Under the pieces are notes generated by a model. That model ran no database searches and was not told where the DNA came from. It saw only the letters and a list, made by a program, of their open reading frames with translations. From Acidobacteriota bacterium (GTDB taxonomy: Bacteria; Acidobacteriota; Blastocatellia; Pyrinomonadales; Pyrinomonadaceae), in assembly GCA_016715115.1 (NCBI GenBank), contig JADKBM010000004.1, positions 496,001 through 560,000 on the forward strand: a DNA stretch of 64,000 nucleotides, in the 5' to 3' direction. Shown piece by piece: positions 9,746-18,279 of this stretch. Each line of letters begins with the position of its first letter. Position 1 is the stretch's first letter. A program made the position numbers and the translations under genes.

Positions 9746-9880
9746 ATGAATTACTCCTTCAATACTTATTTTTTGATGGTCTGAATTGTCAAAGATGTTC
9801 GCGAAAGTATGTTCAGATTATACCACCAACGGCCCCGTCCGCGGCACACTTTTATCCCGGATCCGGCAGCACGATTTCAA

Positions 9881-10017
9881 AACAGGTCAGTACCATCTGC
9901 GGTAGCGGATGGCTGGCCGCGGCAGTCTCCGGCCGCAGCGGACCGATCGGCATCAAGCCGGTATGCCGATCGTCAGCCATCCGCTACCGCAGATGGTACT
10001 GACCTGCCTTTGCGGAC
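9881..10017. repeat. REP-like inverted pair, intergenic asnA-dsbB
   Basis: A copy of AGGTCAGTACCATCTGCGGT (from 9884) and its inverted complement (ending about 10014) flank a second palindrome, CGATCGGCAT...ATGCCGATCG. The whole could fold into one long cruciform. The core CATCCGCTACCGCAGATGG recurs elsewhere in the window. The rest of the 9746-10222 gap shows no gene. Confidence 0.75.
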
Positions 10018-10222
10018 TGCCTTGCGCGGATTGAAAAGGCCATTTTTCGCTTTGTTGGCTTGTTTCGCGGGAAATCCCTGACGCGGCCGGGGGCGACGCT
10101 TCCATCGTGTCGTGAACAGGTCTTTCGAATCGGCCGACTTGATTCGCCCCGTGTTGGTTTTGTTATCATAGGGCTACAAAACGACAATCGAGTCAAAATT
10201 CGTCCGCGAACGGGATTGGAGT

Positions 10223-10672
10223 ATGGAAGAATCGGAGAGCGTCAAAACGCCGGAAATCGGAAAACTGAACGAGAGTCTGCCGTACCTTGCCTGGGCGGCG
10301 GCGCTCGCGGGGTTGGTCGGCAGCCTCTTCTTGAGCGAGGTAATGCAGTTTCCGCCTTGCACCCTTTGCTGGTATCAGCGCGTCGCGATGTATCCGCTCG
10401 TCGTCATTATCGGCGCCGGCATCGTGATGCGCGATCCGCGGATGAAGACATATGCGCTCTCGCTGATCGTTTGCGGCTTGGCGGTCGCGATCTATCACAA
10501 CCTGCTTTACTACGGCTTCATCCCGGAAACGTTGACGCCGTGCTCCGAGGGCGTTTCGTGCAGTTCGCGGCAACTCGAACTGTTCGGCTTCGTCACGATT
10601 CCGCTGATGTCGCTCGGTTCGTTCGTCTTCCTGGGGCTCTTGATGTTTCTTTATAAACCGAAAGAATTATGA
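10223..10672 (+). CDS. DsbB/BdbC-like quinone-linked thiol oxidoreductase
   Basis: This 149-residue inner-membrane protein has about four hydrophobic helices. It carries the DsbB signature CTLCWYQR with Cys46 and Cys49 after TM1, and a second periplasmic pair Cys107 and Cys113 (PCSEGVSC). Proteins of this type reoxidise a DsbA partner and pass electrons to quinone. It overlaps the following dsbA-like gene by 4 bp (ATGA), a strong sign that the two form a functional pair as in BdbC/BdbD. Confidence 0.9.
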   Translation: MEESESVKTPEIGKLNESLPYLAWAAALAGLVGSLFLSEVMQFPPCTLCWYQRVAMYPLVVIIGAGIVMRDPRMKTYALSLIVCGLAVAIYHNLLYYGFIPETLTPCSEGVSCSSRQLELFGFVTIPLMSLGSFVFLGLLMFLYKPKEL

Positions 10673-11358
10673 AAAATGAAGTAAAACTCCTGATCGTGAT
10701 CGGCGCCGTCGTCATCGGCGTCGCGATTCTCGGAATGAATTATTACCGAAGCTCGGTTCAGAACGTGCGCGTCACCGGAAACACGAATACCGGCGCGCCG
10801 GCACTGAATCCGGAGGTTCTGATCAGGCCCGACAGTCCGACGCTCGGCCCGGCGAACGCGCCGGTCGCGATCGTTGAGTTCGTCGACCCTGAATGCGAAT
10901 CGTGCGCGACGTTTTCGCCGGTTCTCAAAAAGATGGTGACGCAATACGACGGCAAGACGAAGCTTGTTATTCGATATATGCCGCTCCATCCGAATTCGGT
11001 CAGCGCCGCCAATATGCTCGAGGCCGCCGCCGAACAAGGTAAGTTTTGGGAGACGCAAGCGCTTCTTTTCGAGAAACAACCCGAATGGGGCGAACGCCAC
11101 GGACCGCCGACGGGCGAGCCGCCGCCGAATATCCCGGTGCTGTTTGAAAAGTATGCAAAGCAACTCGGGCTCGACGTCGAGAAGGTCAACGCCGCGATCA
11201 AAGAGAACAAGTATCAGGCAAAGATCGACCGCGACAAGCGCGACGGCCAGTCGCTCGGAGTGCGTCAGACGCCGACGATCTTCGTCAACGGCCGCAAGCT
11301 TCTAAACTTCAGCGAGGCCGGATTGAAATCGCTCGTCGAGAGCGAGATCGGCAAGTGA
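10669..11358 (+). CDS. DsbA/BdbD-like thiol:disulfide oxidoreductase
   Basis: This 229-residue protein has an N-terminal signal anchor (KLLIVIGAVVIGVAILGM) and a thioredoxin-fold DSBA domain. The active site is CESC (Cys76, Cys79) in FVDPECESC, and the cis-Pro loop is RQTPTIFVNG near residue 200. It is translationally coupled to the DsbB-like gene upstream. Together they should introduce disulfides into exported proteins. The gene is followed immediately by a GGGATTT heptamer tract. Confidence 0.9.
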   Translation: MKNEVKLLIVIGAVVIGVAILGMNYYRSSVQNVRVTGNTNTGAPALNPEVLIRPDSPTLGPANAPVAIVEFVDPECESCATFSPVLKKMVTQYDGKTKLVIRYMPLHPNSVSAANMLEAAAEQGKFWETQALLFEKQPEWGERHGPPTGEPPPNIPVLFEKYAKQLGLDVEKVNAAIKENKYQAKIDRDKRDGQSLGVRQTPTIFVNGRKLLNFSEAGLKSLVESEIGK

Positions 11359-11359
11359 T

Positions 11360-11510
11360 ACGATTTGGGATTTCGGATTTGGGATTTGGGATTTGGGATT
11401 TGGGATTTGGGATTCGGGATTTGGAATATTTGGAATCTCCGATTTGGAATCTGGAATATCTGGAATCTCCGATTTGGAATCTGGAATCTGGAATCTGCGA
11501 TTTGGAATTG
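11360..11510. repeat. GGGATTT/GGAATCT heptamer tract
   Basis: It begins two bases after the dsbA-like stop and consists of about 20 degenerate 7-bp units: GGGATTT first, then GGAATCT and GGAATAT. The period is exact over long stretches and is not a multiple of three, so the translated frames across it are spurious. Confidence 0.85.
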
Positions 11511-11563
11511 GGTCCGAAACACCTTTCCGATATTGAGTCTCAGCGTCGTTCGGGGAACAACTA

Positions 11564-11923
11564 ATGGAAAACACAAACAACAATGCGGTCACGACCGAAT
11601 CGGGCTTGACCTATGTCATAACCAAAGCCGGTGACGGAGCCGAAGTCAAAGCGGGCAATGAGGTCATCGTGAATTACACCGGACTGCTGACGAACGGCGT
11701 CTTGTTCGACAGTTCGCTGGTCCGAAACGAACCGTTTTCGTTCCCCGTCGGACTTGGAATGGTCATCAAGGGCTGGGACGAAGGGTTGCAGAAACTCCGC
11801 GTCGGTGACCACGCGACGTTCATAATTCCGCCCGCGATCGGCTACGGCGAATCGGGCGCCGGCGGCGTCATCCCGCCAAATGCGACGCTGATCTTCATTA
11901 TCGAAGTTCTCGGAATCAACTGA
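11564..11923 (+). CDS. FKBP-type peptidyl-prolyl cis-trans isomerase
   Basis: This 119-residue single-domain FKBP has typical landmarks: VIVNYTGLLTNGVLFDSS, FSFPVGLGMVIKGWDEGL and FIIPPAIGYGESG, ending NATLIFIIEVLGI. No signal peptide is present, so it is likely cytosolic. It catalyses proline isomerisation in protein folding. It stands alone between a heptamer tract and the sugar dehydrogenase gene. Confidence 0.93.
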   Translation: MENTNNNAVTTESGLTYVITKAGDGAEVKAGNEVIVNYTGLLTNGVLFDSSLVRNEPFSFPVGLGMVIKGWDEGLQKLRVGDHATFIIPPAIGYGESGAGGVIPPNATLIFIIEVLGIN

Positions 11924-12059
11924 GGCCGGGCGCAAGTCCGATCGAAACGACTCCAATCGCGCAGTTTCAGCCAACGAAACGAACTTCCGGAATGGAGAGG
12001 TTCAACAATCCGCGACAAGAGGAAACAAATTGTTTTCAAGGCACGTCTAACTCTTGCTT

Positions 12060-13220
12060 ATGAAACAACCGCTGATTTTCCTGCTACCGGTGATTCTCGC
12101 GCTATCCGCGTGCGGCCAGAAACCGAAGGGAATCTCCGAGACGGAAGTCTTTTCAACGACTGCACTTTCAGAAGGTGAAAAGCCTGTGAAGTTCCGCCTT
12201 GAAACGGTCGCGACGGGGCTTGAGGTTCCGTGGGGCCTCGCATTCCTTCCGGACGGGCGGATACTCGTTACCGAACGCCCGGGACGCGTGCGTTTGATCG
12301 AGAACGGCAAGCTCAAACCCGAACCCATTTTCAAGGTCCCCGACGTCGAACCTTCCGGCGAGAGCGGTTTGATGGACATCGCGCTTCATCCGAAATTCAA
12401 CGAAAACAATTTCATCTACCTCGCCTACGCCTACCGCGGCGACGGCAAGGCTGTGAAGGTAGTCCGTTACCGGTTTGATGGCGCGACCCTTGTCGAACCG
12501 AAGATCATTCTCGAGAATATGCCGGCCGCGCAGTTCCACGCGGGAACGCGTGCGCGATTCGGCCCAGACGGAAAACTCTACATCACCGTCGGCGATGCAA
12601 CCGACTGGAACCTCGCCCAACGGACCGATTCGCTCGGCGGAAAGACGCTCAGGCTCAACGACGACGGCACGGTTCCGTCAGACAATCCCTTTGTTAAAGA
12701 CAAATCGGTGCGCCCCGAGATCTACAGCCTCGGTCACCGCAACGCGCAGGGCCTTGCATGGTCGGCCGACGGCCTGATGTTTCAGACGGAACACGGGCCG
12801 TCGAGCTTCGAGGGACGCGGCGGCGGCGCGGACGAATTCAATCTCGTCGAAGCCGGCAAGAACTACGGTTGGCCCGAGATTTACGGGACGATGGCCAAGG
12901 AAGGAATGGTCGCGCCGCTTATCGAATACACGCCGGCCTGCGCCCCCGGAAGCCTGTTGATCTATAAGGGCGACAAGTTTCCGGCCTTGAAAGGCAGCGC
13001 GATTTTCGGTTGTCTTCGCGGCGCGCGCCTGATCCGCGTAAAGCTCGACGGACGAAAGATCGTCGGCCAGGAGAATCTGCTTGAGGGGCTTCTCAGCAGA
13101 ATTCGCGAGGTTGGGGAATCGCCCGACGGGTTCATCTATTTCGCGACCTCAAACCGCGACGGCCGTGGAAGTCCGGACCGTGCCGATGATAGAATCTTCA
13201 AACTTGTTCCCGTTCCGTAG
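12060..13220 (+). CDS. PQQ-dependent sugar dehydrogenase-like lipoprotein
   Basis: This is a beta-propeller of the glucose/sorbosone dehydrogenase family (GSDH), 386 residues. Landmarks are VPWGLAFLPDGRILVTERPGR, the ALHPKFNENNFIYLAY block, GHRNAQGLAW and the acidic AGKNYGWPEIYG block. The N-terminus MKQPLIFLLPVILALSAC is a lipoprotein signal with Cys as the anchor. The ATG at 12060 is preferred over the TTG at 12054. Related enzymes oxidise aldose sugars in the periplasm using PQQ; substrate here unknown. Confidence 0.9.
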   Translation: MKQPLIFLLPVILALSACGQKPKGISETEVFSTTALSEGEKPVKFRLETVATGLEVPWGLAFLPDGRILVTERPGRVRLIENGKLKPEPIFKVPDVEPSGESGLMDIALHPKFNENNFIYLAYAYRGDGKAVKVVRYRFDGATLVEPKIILENMPAAQFHAGTRARFGPDGKLYITVGDATDWNLAQRTDSLGGKTLRLNDDGTVPSDNPFVKDKSVRPEIYSLGHRNAQGLAWSADGLMFQTEHGPSSFEGRGGGADEFNLVEAGKNYGWPEIYGTMAKEGMVAPLIEYTPACAPGSLLIYKGDKFPALKGSAIFGCLRGARLIRVKLDGRKIVGQENLLEGLLSRIREVGESPDGFIYFATSNRDGRGSPDRADDRIFKLVPVP

Positions 13221-13278
13221 ATTCACTTGACCGCCGATGAATCGGCAAAGGAATTCAGTAGTAGAAAGGATAAGAACT

Positions 13279-14970
13279 ATGAGATCAACTCAAGCAAATA
13301 GAGTCGCGCCTTGGCGACGGAGTTTTGCGGCATTTCTCGTTGGAATGCTGCTTTTCGGTGGTGTTTTCGCCCAGACGGCGGCGGTTGCGCTCAAATCGAC
13401 GCTTGCTTCCGACGAGCGGGCACTGGCGGCAAACATCACGATTCAGGCTATCAAGGATGCCACGGCGACGCTCTCGTCACCCGAAATGGAAGGGCGCGGA
13501 ACGATGCAGCCCGGTGGCGAGAAAGCGGCGGCGTGGATCGCTGAACGGTTCAAGGCGCTCGGAATGAAACCGCTCGGCGATAAGGCCTCATTTCTCCAGA
13601 AAGTCGATTTCCGCGAAACCGTCTATACACCGGAGACGAGTTTCAAAGTCGGCGACGAATCGTTCAGGTTCGGCAAGGACTTCGCGTTTCAGTCGTTGCC
13701 GTTCAAGCGTACCGATAAGGAGAAGAGCGGTGAGATGATTTTCATCGCATACGGCATCCAGGCGGCATCGATCAAGCGCGACGATCTCGAAGGCATCGAC
13801 GTTCGCGGCAAGGTTGTGGTTATGATCGAAGGCCCGCCGGCGAGCATCAATAAGGATTCCTGGGACAAGGCAGAGGCGAGTTCCGCGATCTTTTTGAATC
13901 TCGTCCGGGCCGGAGTCGCGGGAATCGTTTACATCGCCCATGGCCGTGAAAAGGAAGCGCCCGAGACGATGATCGACTACTATGGTCGCCGTAGCCTCAG
14001 TCTCGCCGGCGGTACGGAAGATAGCGAGCCCTTTCCGTTGCCGCTGTTGGTGAGCGTTGGCACGCCGATGGCCGAAAAGCTTTTTGCGAAATCGGGGATT
14101 TCGCTCAAGGATGCGTTGGCACGCGCTGAAGAAAACACGTTCAAACCCGTCAAGCTCAATCAGACCGCGAAGATCGTTGCAAGATCAAAATCGACAAAGG
14201 GAACTTCGCCGAACGTCGTCGGCTACATCGAAGGCTCCGATCCGAAGCTCAAGGAAGAAGCGATTCTCTTTTCGGCGCACTACGATGCCTTCGGAACCGA
14301 AAACGGCAAGGTTTATCCCGGGGCCGCCGACAACGGACTCGGAACGGCGGAGATGCTCGCCGTCGCCGAGGCTTTTTCAAAATCCCCCGTAAAACCCAAG
14401 AGATCGCTGATTTTTCTCGCCGTGACCGCCGAAGAATACGGGCTTTTCGGATCGAAATACTGGGCGAAGAATCCGACTTGGAACATCAAAAAGGTCTCCG
14501 CGAACCTCAATCTGGACGGCGTCGGAACCGAAGTTTACGGACCCGTGAAGACGATGGTCGGCTATGGGGCAGAGCACTCGACACTCGGTGCGATGCTCAC
14601 CGATGTTTCTGCGGCGATGGGGATCGTCGTCGCGCCCGATCCGGTCCCGGACGAAAAAGTGTTCTACCGGTCCGATCATTATTCGTTTGTTGAACGTGGC
14701 GTACCCGCGCTGATGCTGATGGGCGCGCCCGAGGGCGACATCCAGAACGCGATGAAACGTATGCGTGAATGGGAAAAGACCGACTATCACCAACCCGGTG
14801 ATGTGATTCGGCCCGACTGGTCGTGGGACGGCGCAAAAACGGTCGCCGAGGTGATGGGGATTATGGGATTGCGACTCGCAAACGCTGATTCAATGCCGGA
14901 GTGGCTTTCGACGTCCCGATTCGCGAAACTCGAACGCGGAAATACCAAGGAACTACCGGAAGAGAAGTAG
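13279..14970 (+). CDS. Exported M28 family zinc aminopeptidase
   Basis: This 563-residue protein has a signal peptide (FAAFLVGMLLFGGVFAQ), an N-terminal region with a PA-type insertion (about 120-270) and an M28 catalytic domain. Metal ligands lie in FSAHYDAFG, GAADNGLGTAEM, VTAEEYGLFGSKYW, LNLDGVG and SDHYSF. The ATG at 13279 is preceded by AGAAAGGA at good spacing; an upstream ATG at 13237 lacks this. The protein probably trims peptides outside the cytoplasm. It ends immediately before a GGGAAAA heptamer tract. Confidence 0.92.
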   Translation: MRSTQANRVAPWRRSFAAFLVGMLLFGGVFAQTAAVALKSTLASDERALAANITIQAIKDATATLSSPEMEGRGTMQPGGEKAAAWIAERFKALGMKPLGDKASFLQKVDFRETVYTPETSFKVGDESFRFGKDFAFQSLPFKRTDKEKSGEMIFIAYGIQAASIKRDDLEGIDVRGKVVVMIEGPPASINKDSWDKAEASSAIFLNLVRAGVAGIVYIAHGREKEAPETMIDYYGRRSLSLAGGTEDSEPFPLPLLVSVGTPMAEKLFAKSGISLKDALARAEENTFKPVKLNQTAKIVARSKSTKGTSPNVVGYIEGSDPKLKEEAILFSAHYDAFGTENGKVYPGAADNGLGTAEMLAVAEAFSKSPVKPKRSLIFLAVTAEEYGLFGSKYWAKNPTWNIKKVSANLNLDGVGTEVYGPVKTMVGYGAEHSTLGAMLTDVSAAMGIVVAPDPVPDEKVFYRSDHYSFVERGVPALMLMGAPEGDIQNAMKRMREWEKTDYHQPGDVIRPDWSWDGAKTVAEVMGIMGLRLANADSMPEWLSTSRFAKLERGNTKELPEEK

Positions 14971-15258
14971 GAAAAGAGGAAAGGGAAAAGGGAAAAGGGA
15001 AAAGGGAAAAGGGAAAAGGAAAAAAGGGAAAAGGAAAAAAGGGAAAAAGGCGAAAAGGTCGTACTCGAAAAAGGAGGAAAGCAACACTCCCCTTTTTTCC
15101 TTTCGCATTTTTCCCTTTTGCCTTTTCCCTTTTGCCTTTCGCCTTTTCCCTTTTGCCTTTTGCCTTTTGCCTTTTCCCTTTTCCCTTTTCCCTTTTGCCT
15201 TTTGCCTTTTCCCTTTTCCCTTTTGCCTTTCGCCTTTTCCCTTTTCCCTTTTCCCCTT
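14971..15258. repeat. Inverted GGGAAAA / GCCTTTT heptamer arrays
   Basis: The purine arm (about 14971-15060, GGGAAAA units) and the pyrimidine arm (about 15106-15258, CCCTTTT and GCCTTTT units) are inverted relative to each other around a centre of about 45 bp. The tract fills the gap between two convergent peptidase genes and could act as a bidirectional hairpin. Frames through it give low-complexity shadows only. Confidence 0.85.
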
Positions 15259-15261
15259 TTT

Positions 15262-17280
15262 TCACTTTTTCACATATTTCTCGAACCAGCCCAGGAAACG
15301 TTCGTGCCGGTCCTTGATGAAACTCGGGCGTTTCAGGCCGTGGAACTCGCCGGGATAGACGACAAGTTGAGTCTCGCGCCCGAGCCGTTTCATCGATTGA
15401 TACATCTGTTCCGAATTGAGGATCGGAACGTTCCAATCCGAACCGCCGCCGATCCAGAGAGTCGGCGTGGTGATCTTGTCGACCTTGTTGAAAGGCGATA
15501 TGCGCTCCCAGGCTTCGGCATTCGCCCACGGAAGACCGAACTCCGTCTCCCACCACATTTGGTAATGATCGTGGCCGTAGTTCGCGCGGTATAGCGCCTC
15601 GCTCGCACCGGAAACGGCGCCCTTGAAGCGCGTCGTTTGGGTGATCACGTAGTTCGTCAGAATTCCGCCGTATGACCAGCCGCAAACGCCCAGCCGGTCG
15701 GGATCCGTGTAACCCTTCGAGATGGAATGATCGACACCGGCCATCACGTCCTGAAAATCGAGATTTCCCCAATCAGCAAAGAGCGCGAACGAAAACGCCT
15801 GTCCGTAACCCGATGAACCGCGCGGATTGGTCTGGATCACGACGTAGCCGTTTGCCGCGTAAAGCTGCGGCTCGAAATCGAAACTGAAATCGTATTGCGA
15901 GACCGGACCGCCGTGGTTTCTGAGGATCGTCGGATACTTCATCGAAGGGTTGAACCCCAGCGGTTTGTATATAAAACCCTCGATCTCCGTTCCGTCCTTG
16001 CTCTTGAACTGAACGTTCTCGACCGTCGCAAGTTGGATCTCGTCGAGCAGTTTCTTGTTCGTGTAGGTCAGTTGCTTCAATTGATTCGGACCGAACGAAA
16101 AAACCTCGTCCGGCAGGTCGGGACGCGAAACGAGCGGCGCCATCGTTCCGCCCGCGAAATCGTAATCGAGAACCGTCGACTCGCCGGTGATCGCGCGCGA
16201 CAAGGCCTTCGTCGCGAGATTGATCGACGCCAGATTCTGTTCGCCGCTGTCTTCGAGGATGAACCAGATCGATTTGCCGTCGGCGGCGAATCTCGGACCG
16301 ATGACGTTGCGGTCGAGCGCGGTCGTCCAAACCGTCGGCGCGCCGCCTTTCGCCGAAATCGTCGCGAGATGATTCGTCGCGTACCACATCACCTTCAACG
16401 GTGCCGTCACGGTCGAGTAGGCGAGCGTCTGACCGTCCGGGCTCCACGACGGCGCCGAATCCTCGCGCGGATTCGTCGTTACCTGCAAGAGCGTTTTTCC
16501 CTTGTCGGTATTGTCCGCAGAAACGATCCAGATGTCGGTATTGGGGTTTCCGTCCGGTTCGTCCGTACGGTTACTGACAAAGGCGATCAAGTTTCCGTCC
16601 GGACTCCAGGCCGGGTCGGCGTCGTCAAAATCGCCGGAGGTGATCTGAATCGGCTCAGCCTTTTCGTCGCCGACTCTGAGGATATAGAGATGTGTCCGGA
16701 AACGGTCAAGGTATCCGATATTGTCGCGCTTGAATTGAAGCCGGTCGACGACCGCCGGCTTCGCCTTTTTATCGTCTTCCTTGTCGTCGGTAAGTTCTTC
16801 CGGTTTCGGATCGCGGACGAGCAGCACCAGCCGTTTTCCGTCGGGCGACCATTCGTAACCGGCGACGCCTTGTTTGAGCTTTGTAACTTGCTGGGCTTCG
16901 CCGCCAAGCCGGTTGAGCGTCCAAACCTGCGACTTTTCCTCGTCGCCGTCCTTGTCCTTGCCGCGCGAGGCAAGAAACGAAAGGTATTTCCCGTCGGGAC
17001 TCCAACGCGGGCTCTCGGCCGAATAACCCTTCGAGGTCATTGGGATCGCTTCGCCGCCGGCGGTTGCGACCATCCAGATGCGCGTTTCGGTTTCGTCCTC
17101 CTTGAGGTCCATTTCGGACACCGTGTAGGCGATCCATTTGCCGTCGGGACTGACGCGCGGACTCGCGACCGTCTTCATTTTGACCAGGTCGTCGATCGTG
17201 ATCGGACGTTTTGTGTCTTGTGGAAAGACGCTCAATGCAGCCAGGAGAGTGATCGCGACGCTCAAATACTTCAAAGTCAT
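15262..17280 (-). CDS. Exported S9 family (prolyl oligopeptidase/acylaminoacyl-peptidase-like) serine peptidase
   Basis: This 672-residue protein has a signal peptide (LSVAITLLAALSVFP), an N-terminal propeller with PD40 motifs such as SPDGKWIAYTVSEMD and SPRWSPDGKYLSFLA, and a C-terminal alpha/beta-hydrolase. The triad is visible: Ser in VCGWSYGG, Asp in GGGSDWNVP and His in PGEFHGL. The frame continues upstream to 17343, but the signal peptide begins at the ATG at 17280. It degrades oligopeptides, probably in the periplasm, and is convergent with the M28 gene. Confidence 0.92.
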   Translation of the reverse strand: MTLKYLSVAITLLAALSVFPQDTKRPITIDDLVKMKTVASPRVSPDGKWIAYTVSEMDLKEDETETRIWMVATAGGEAIPMTSKGYSAESPRWSPDGKYLSFLASRGKDKDGDEEKSQVWTLNRLGGEAQQVTKLKQGVAGYEWSPDGKRLVLLVRDPKPEELTDDKEDDKKAKPAVVDRLQFKRDNIGYLDRFRTHLYILRVGDEKAEPIQITSGDFDDADPAWSPDGNLIAFVSNRTDEPDGNPNTDIWIVSADNTDKGKTLLQVTTNPREDSAPSWSPDGQTLAYSTVTAPLKVMWYATNHLATISAKGGAPTVWTTALDRNVIGPRFAADGKSIWFILEDSGEQNLASINLATKALSRAITGESTVLDYDFAGGTMAPLVSRPDLPDEVFSFGPNQLKQLTYTNKKLLDEIQLATVENVQFKSKDGTEIEGFIYKPLGFNPSMKYPTILRNHGGPVSQYDFSFDFEPQLYAANGYVVIQTNPRGSSGYGQAFSFALFADWGNLDFQDVMAGVDHSISKGYTDPDRLGVCGWSYGGILTNYVITQTTRFKGAVSGASEALYRANYGHDHYQMWWETEFGLPWANAEAWERISPFNKVDKITTPTLWIGGGSDWNVPILNSEQMYQSMKRLGRETQLVVYPGEFHGLKRPSFIKDRHERFLGWFEKYVKK

Positions 17281-17379
17281 TTTTGTGTGATTGATTCTAA
17301 AATTGTTGGAACTTGTCGGGAAATGATACACCGCACGGCACAAAAAATCATTCCGAGAGATCCTTGCCCGCGAAACGCC

Positions 17380-17625
17380 AATGCAGAAACGCTAATGCAG
17401 AAACGCGCACGAAGTAAGCGTGCCCGGCGTGACACGGATCGAACCGATGTGACGGTCCGCCGGCGTGGCCGGACACGCTTGCTTCGTGCGCGTTGTTCCG
17501 GGCTATGCACGCTTGCTTCGTGCGCGTTTCTGCAACGCTTCGCTTGCTTCGTGCGCGTTTCTTGTTCCGGGCTATGCACGCTTACTTCGTGCGCGTTTCT
17601 GCATTTAGCGTTTCTGCAAACGCTT
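17380..17625. repeat. GCTTGCTTCGTGCGCG repeat cluster
   Basis: The 348-bp gap between the S9 gene and msrA contains at least five copies of CTTGCTTCGTGCGCGTT or its complement CGCGCACGAAGTAAGCGTGC. Two of them are linked by the identical spacer GTTCCGGGCTATGCACG. AACGC(T)AATGCAGAAACG units also repeat in both orientations. No gene is seen. Confidence 0.7.
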
Positions 17626-17628
17626 CGC

Positions 17629-18159
17629 TTATTTCTTCAACCGGTCGAAGAATACCTTGCGAAACTTCGCGACTTTCGGCGCGACGACCGCGGCGCAGTA
17701 AGGCTGGGTCGGATTGTTGGCGAAGTATTCCTGATGATAGTTTTCGCCCGGCCAGAATTTCGTGAACGGCGCGACCTCGGTAACGATCGGATTTTCGTAG
17801 ATCGCGGCTTCGGTGACCTCGCGAATCACCTCTTCGGCGACGCGTTTCTGCTCGTCGTTATGGTAGAAAATCGCCGACCGATACGACGTTCCGATGTCGT
17901 TCCCCTGACGGTTGAGCGTCGTCGGATCGTGGACCGCGAAAAAGATCCGCAAAATATCCGCGAACGTGATCTCGTTTTCGTCGAACTCGATCTGAACGAC
18001 CTCGGCGTGCCCCGTCGTTTCCGAACAGACTTCCTGGTAGGTCGGATTCTCCGTGTGTCCGCCCGAATAACCCGAAACGACGTCCGAGACGCCGCGCAAA
18101 GCGTCGAAAACCGCTTCGACGCACCAAAAACATCCTGCCGCTAGAGTTGCTGTTGCCAT
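17629..18159 (-). CDS. msrA: Peptide-methionine (S)-S-oxide reductase MsrA
   Basis: This 176-residue protein has the MsrA active-site block ATLAAGCFWCVEAVF, where the first Cys is the nucleophile, followed by SGYSGGH. Later HTENPTYQEVCSETTGHAEV and NYHQEYFANNP are typical. It repairs oxidised methionine using thioredoxin. No signal peptide is present, so it is cytosolic. It is a single gene, divergent from the CapA-like gene. Confidence 0.95.
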   Translation of the reverse strand: MATATLAAGCFWCVEAVFDALRGVSDVVSGYSGGHTENPTYQEVCSETTGHAEVVQIEFDENEITFADILRIFFAVHDPTTLNRQGNDIGTSYRSAIFYHNDEQKRVAEEVIREVTEAAIYENPIVTEVAPFTKFWPGENYHQEYFANNPTQPYCAAVVAPKVAKFRKVFFDRLKK

Positions 18160-18279
18160 ACTGAGATTATTGCATAGCCATTCTGAAGTATTCCAAACTA
18201 TCGGGTAAAATGACGACTGATCATTTTGCGTCCGTCACTTCCAAATGCTGCAACGGACGCCATTTTTGCAGAGGTGTGA

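Noticed and set aside
11265..11592. Minus-strand frames rich in NPKSQIPNPK-like repeats
   Set aside because: They are translation of the GGGATTT/GGAATCT tract, not a repeat protein.
15895..18144. 749-codon plus-strand frame
   Set aside because: It is antisense to the S9 peptidase and msrA and crosses a repeat cluster; very Arg-rich with no recognisable domain.
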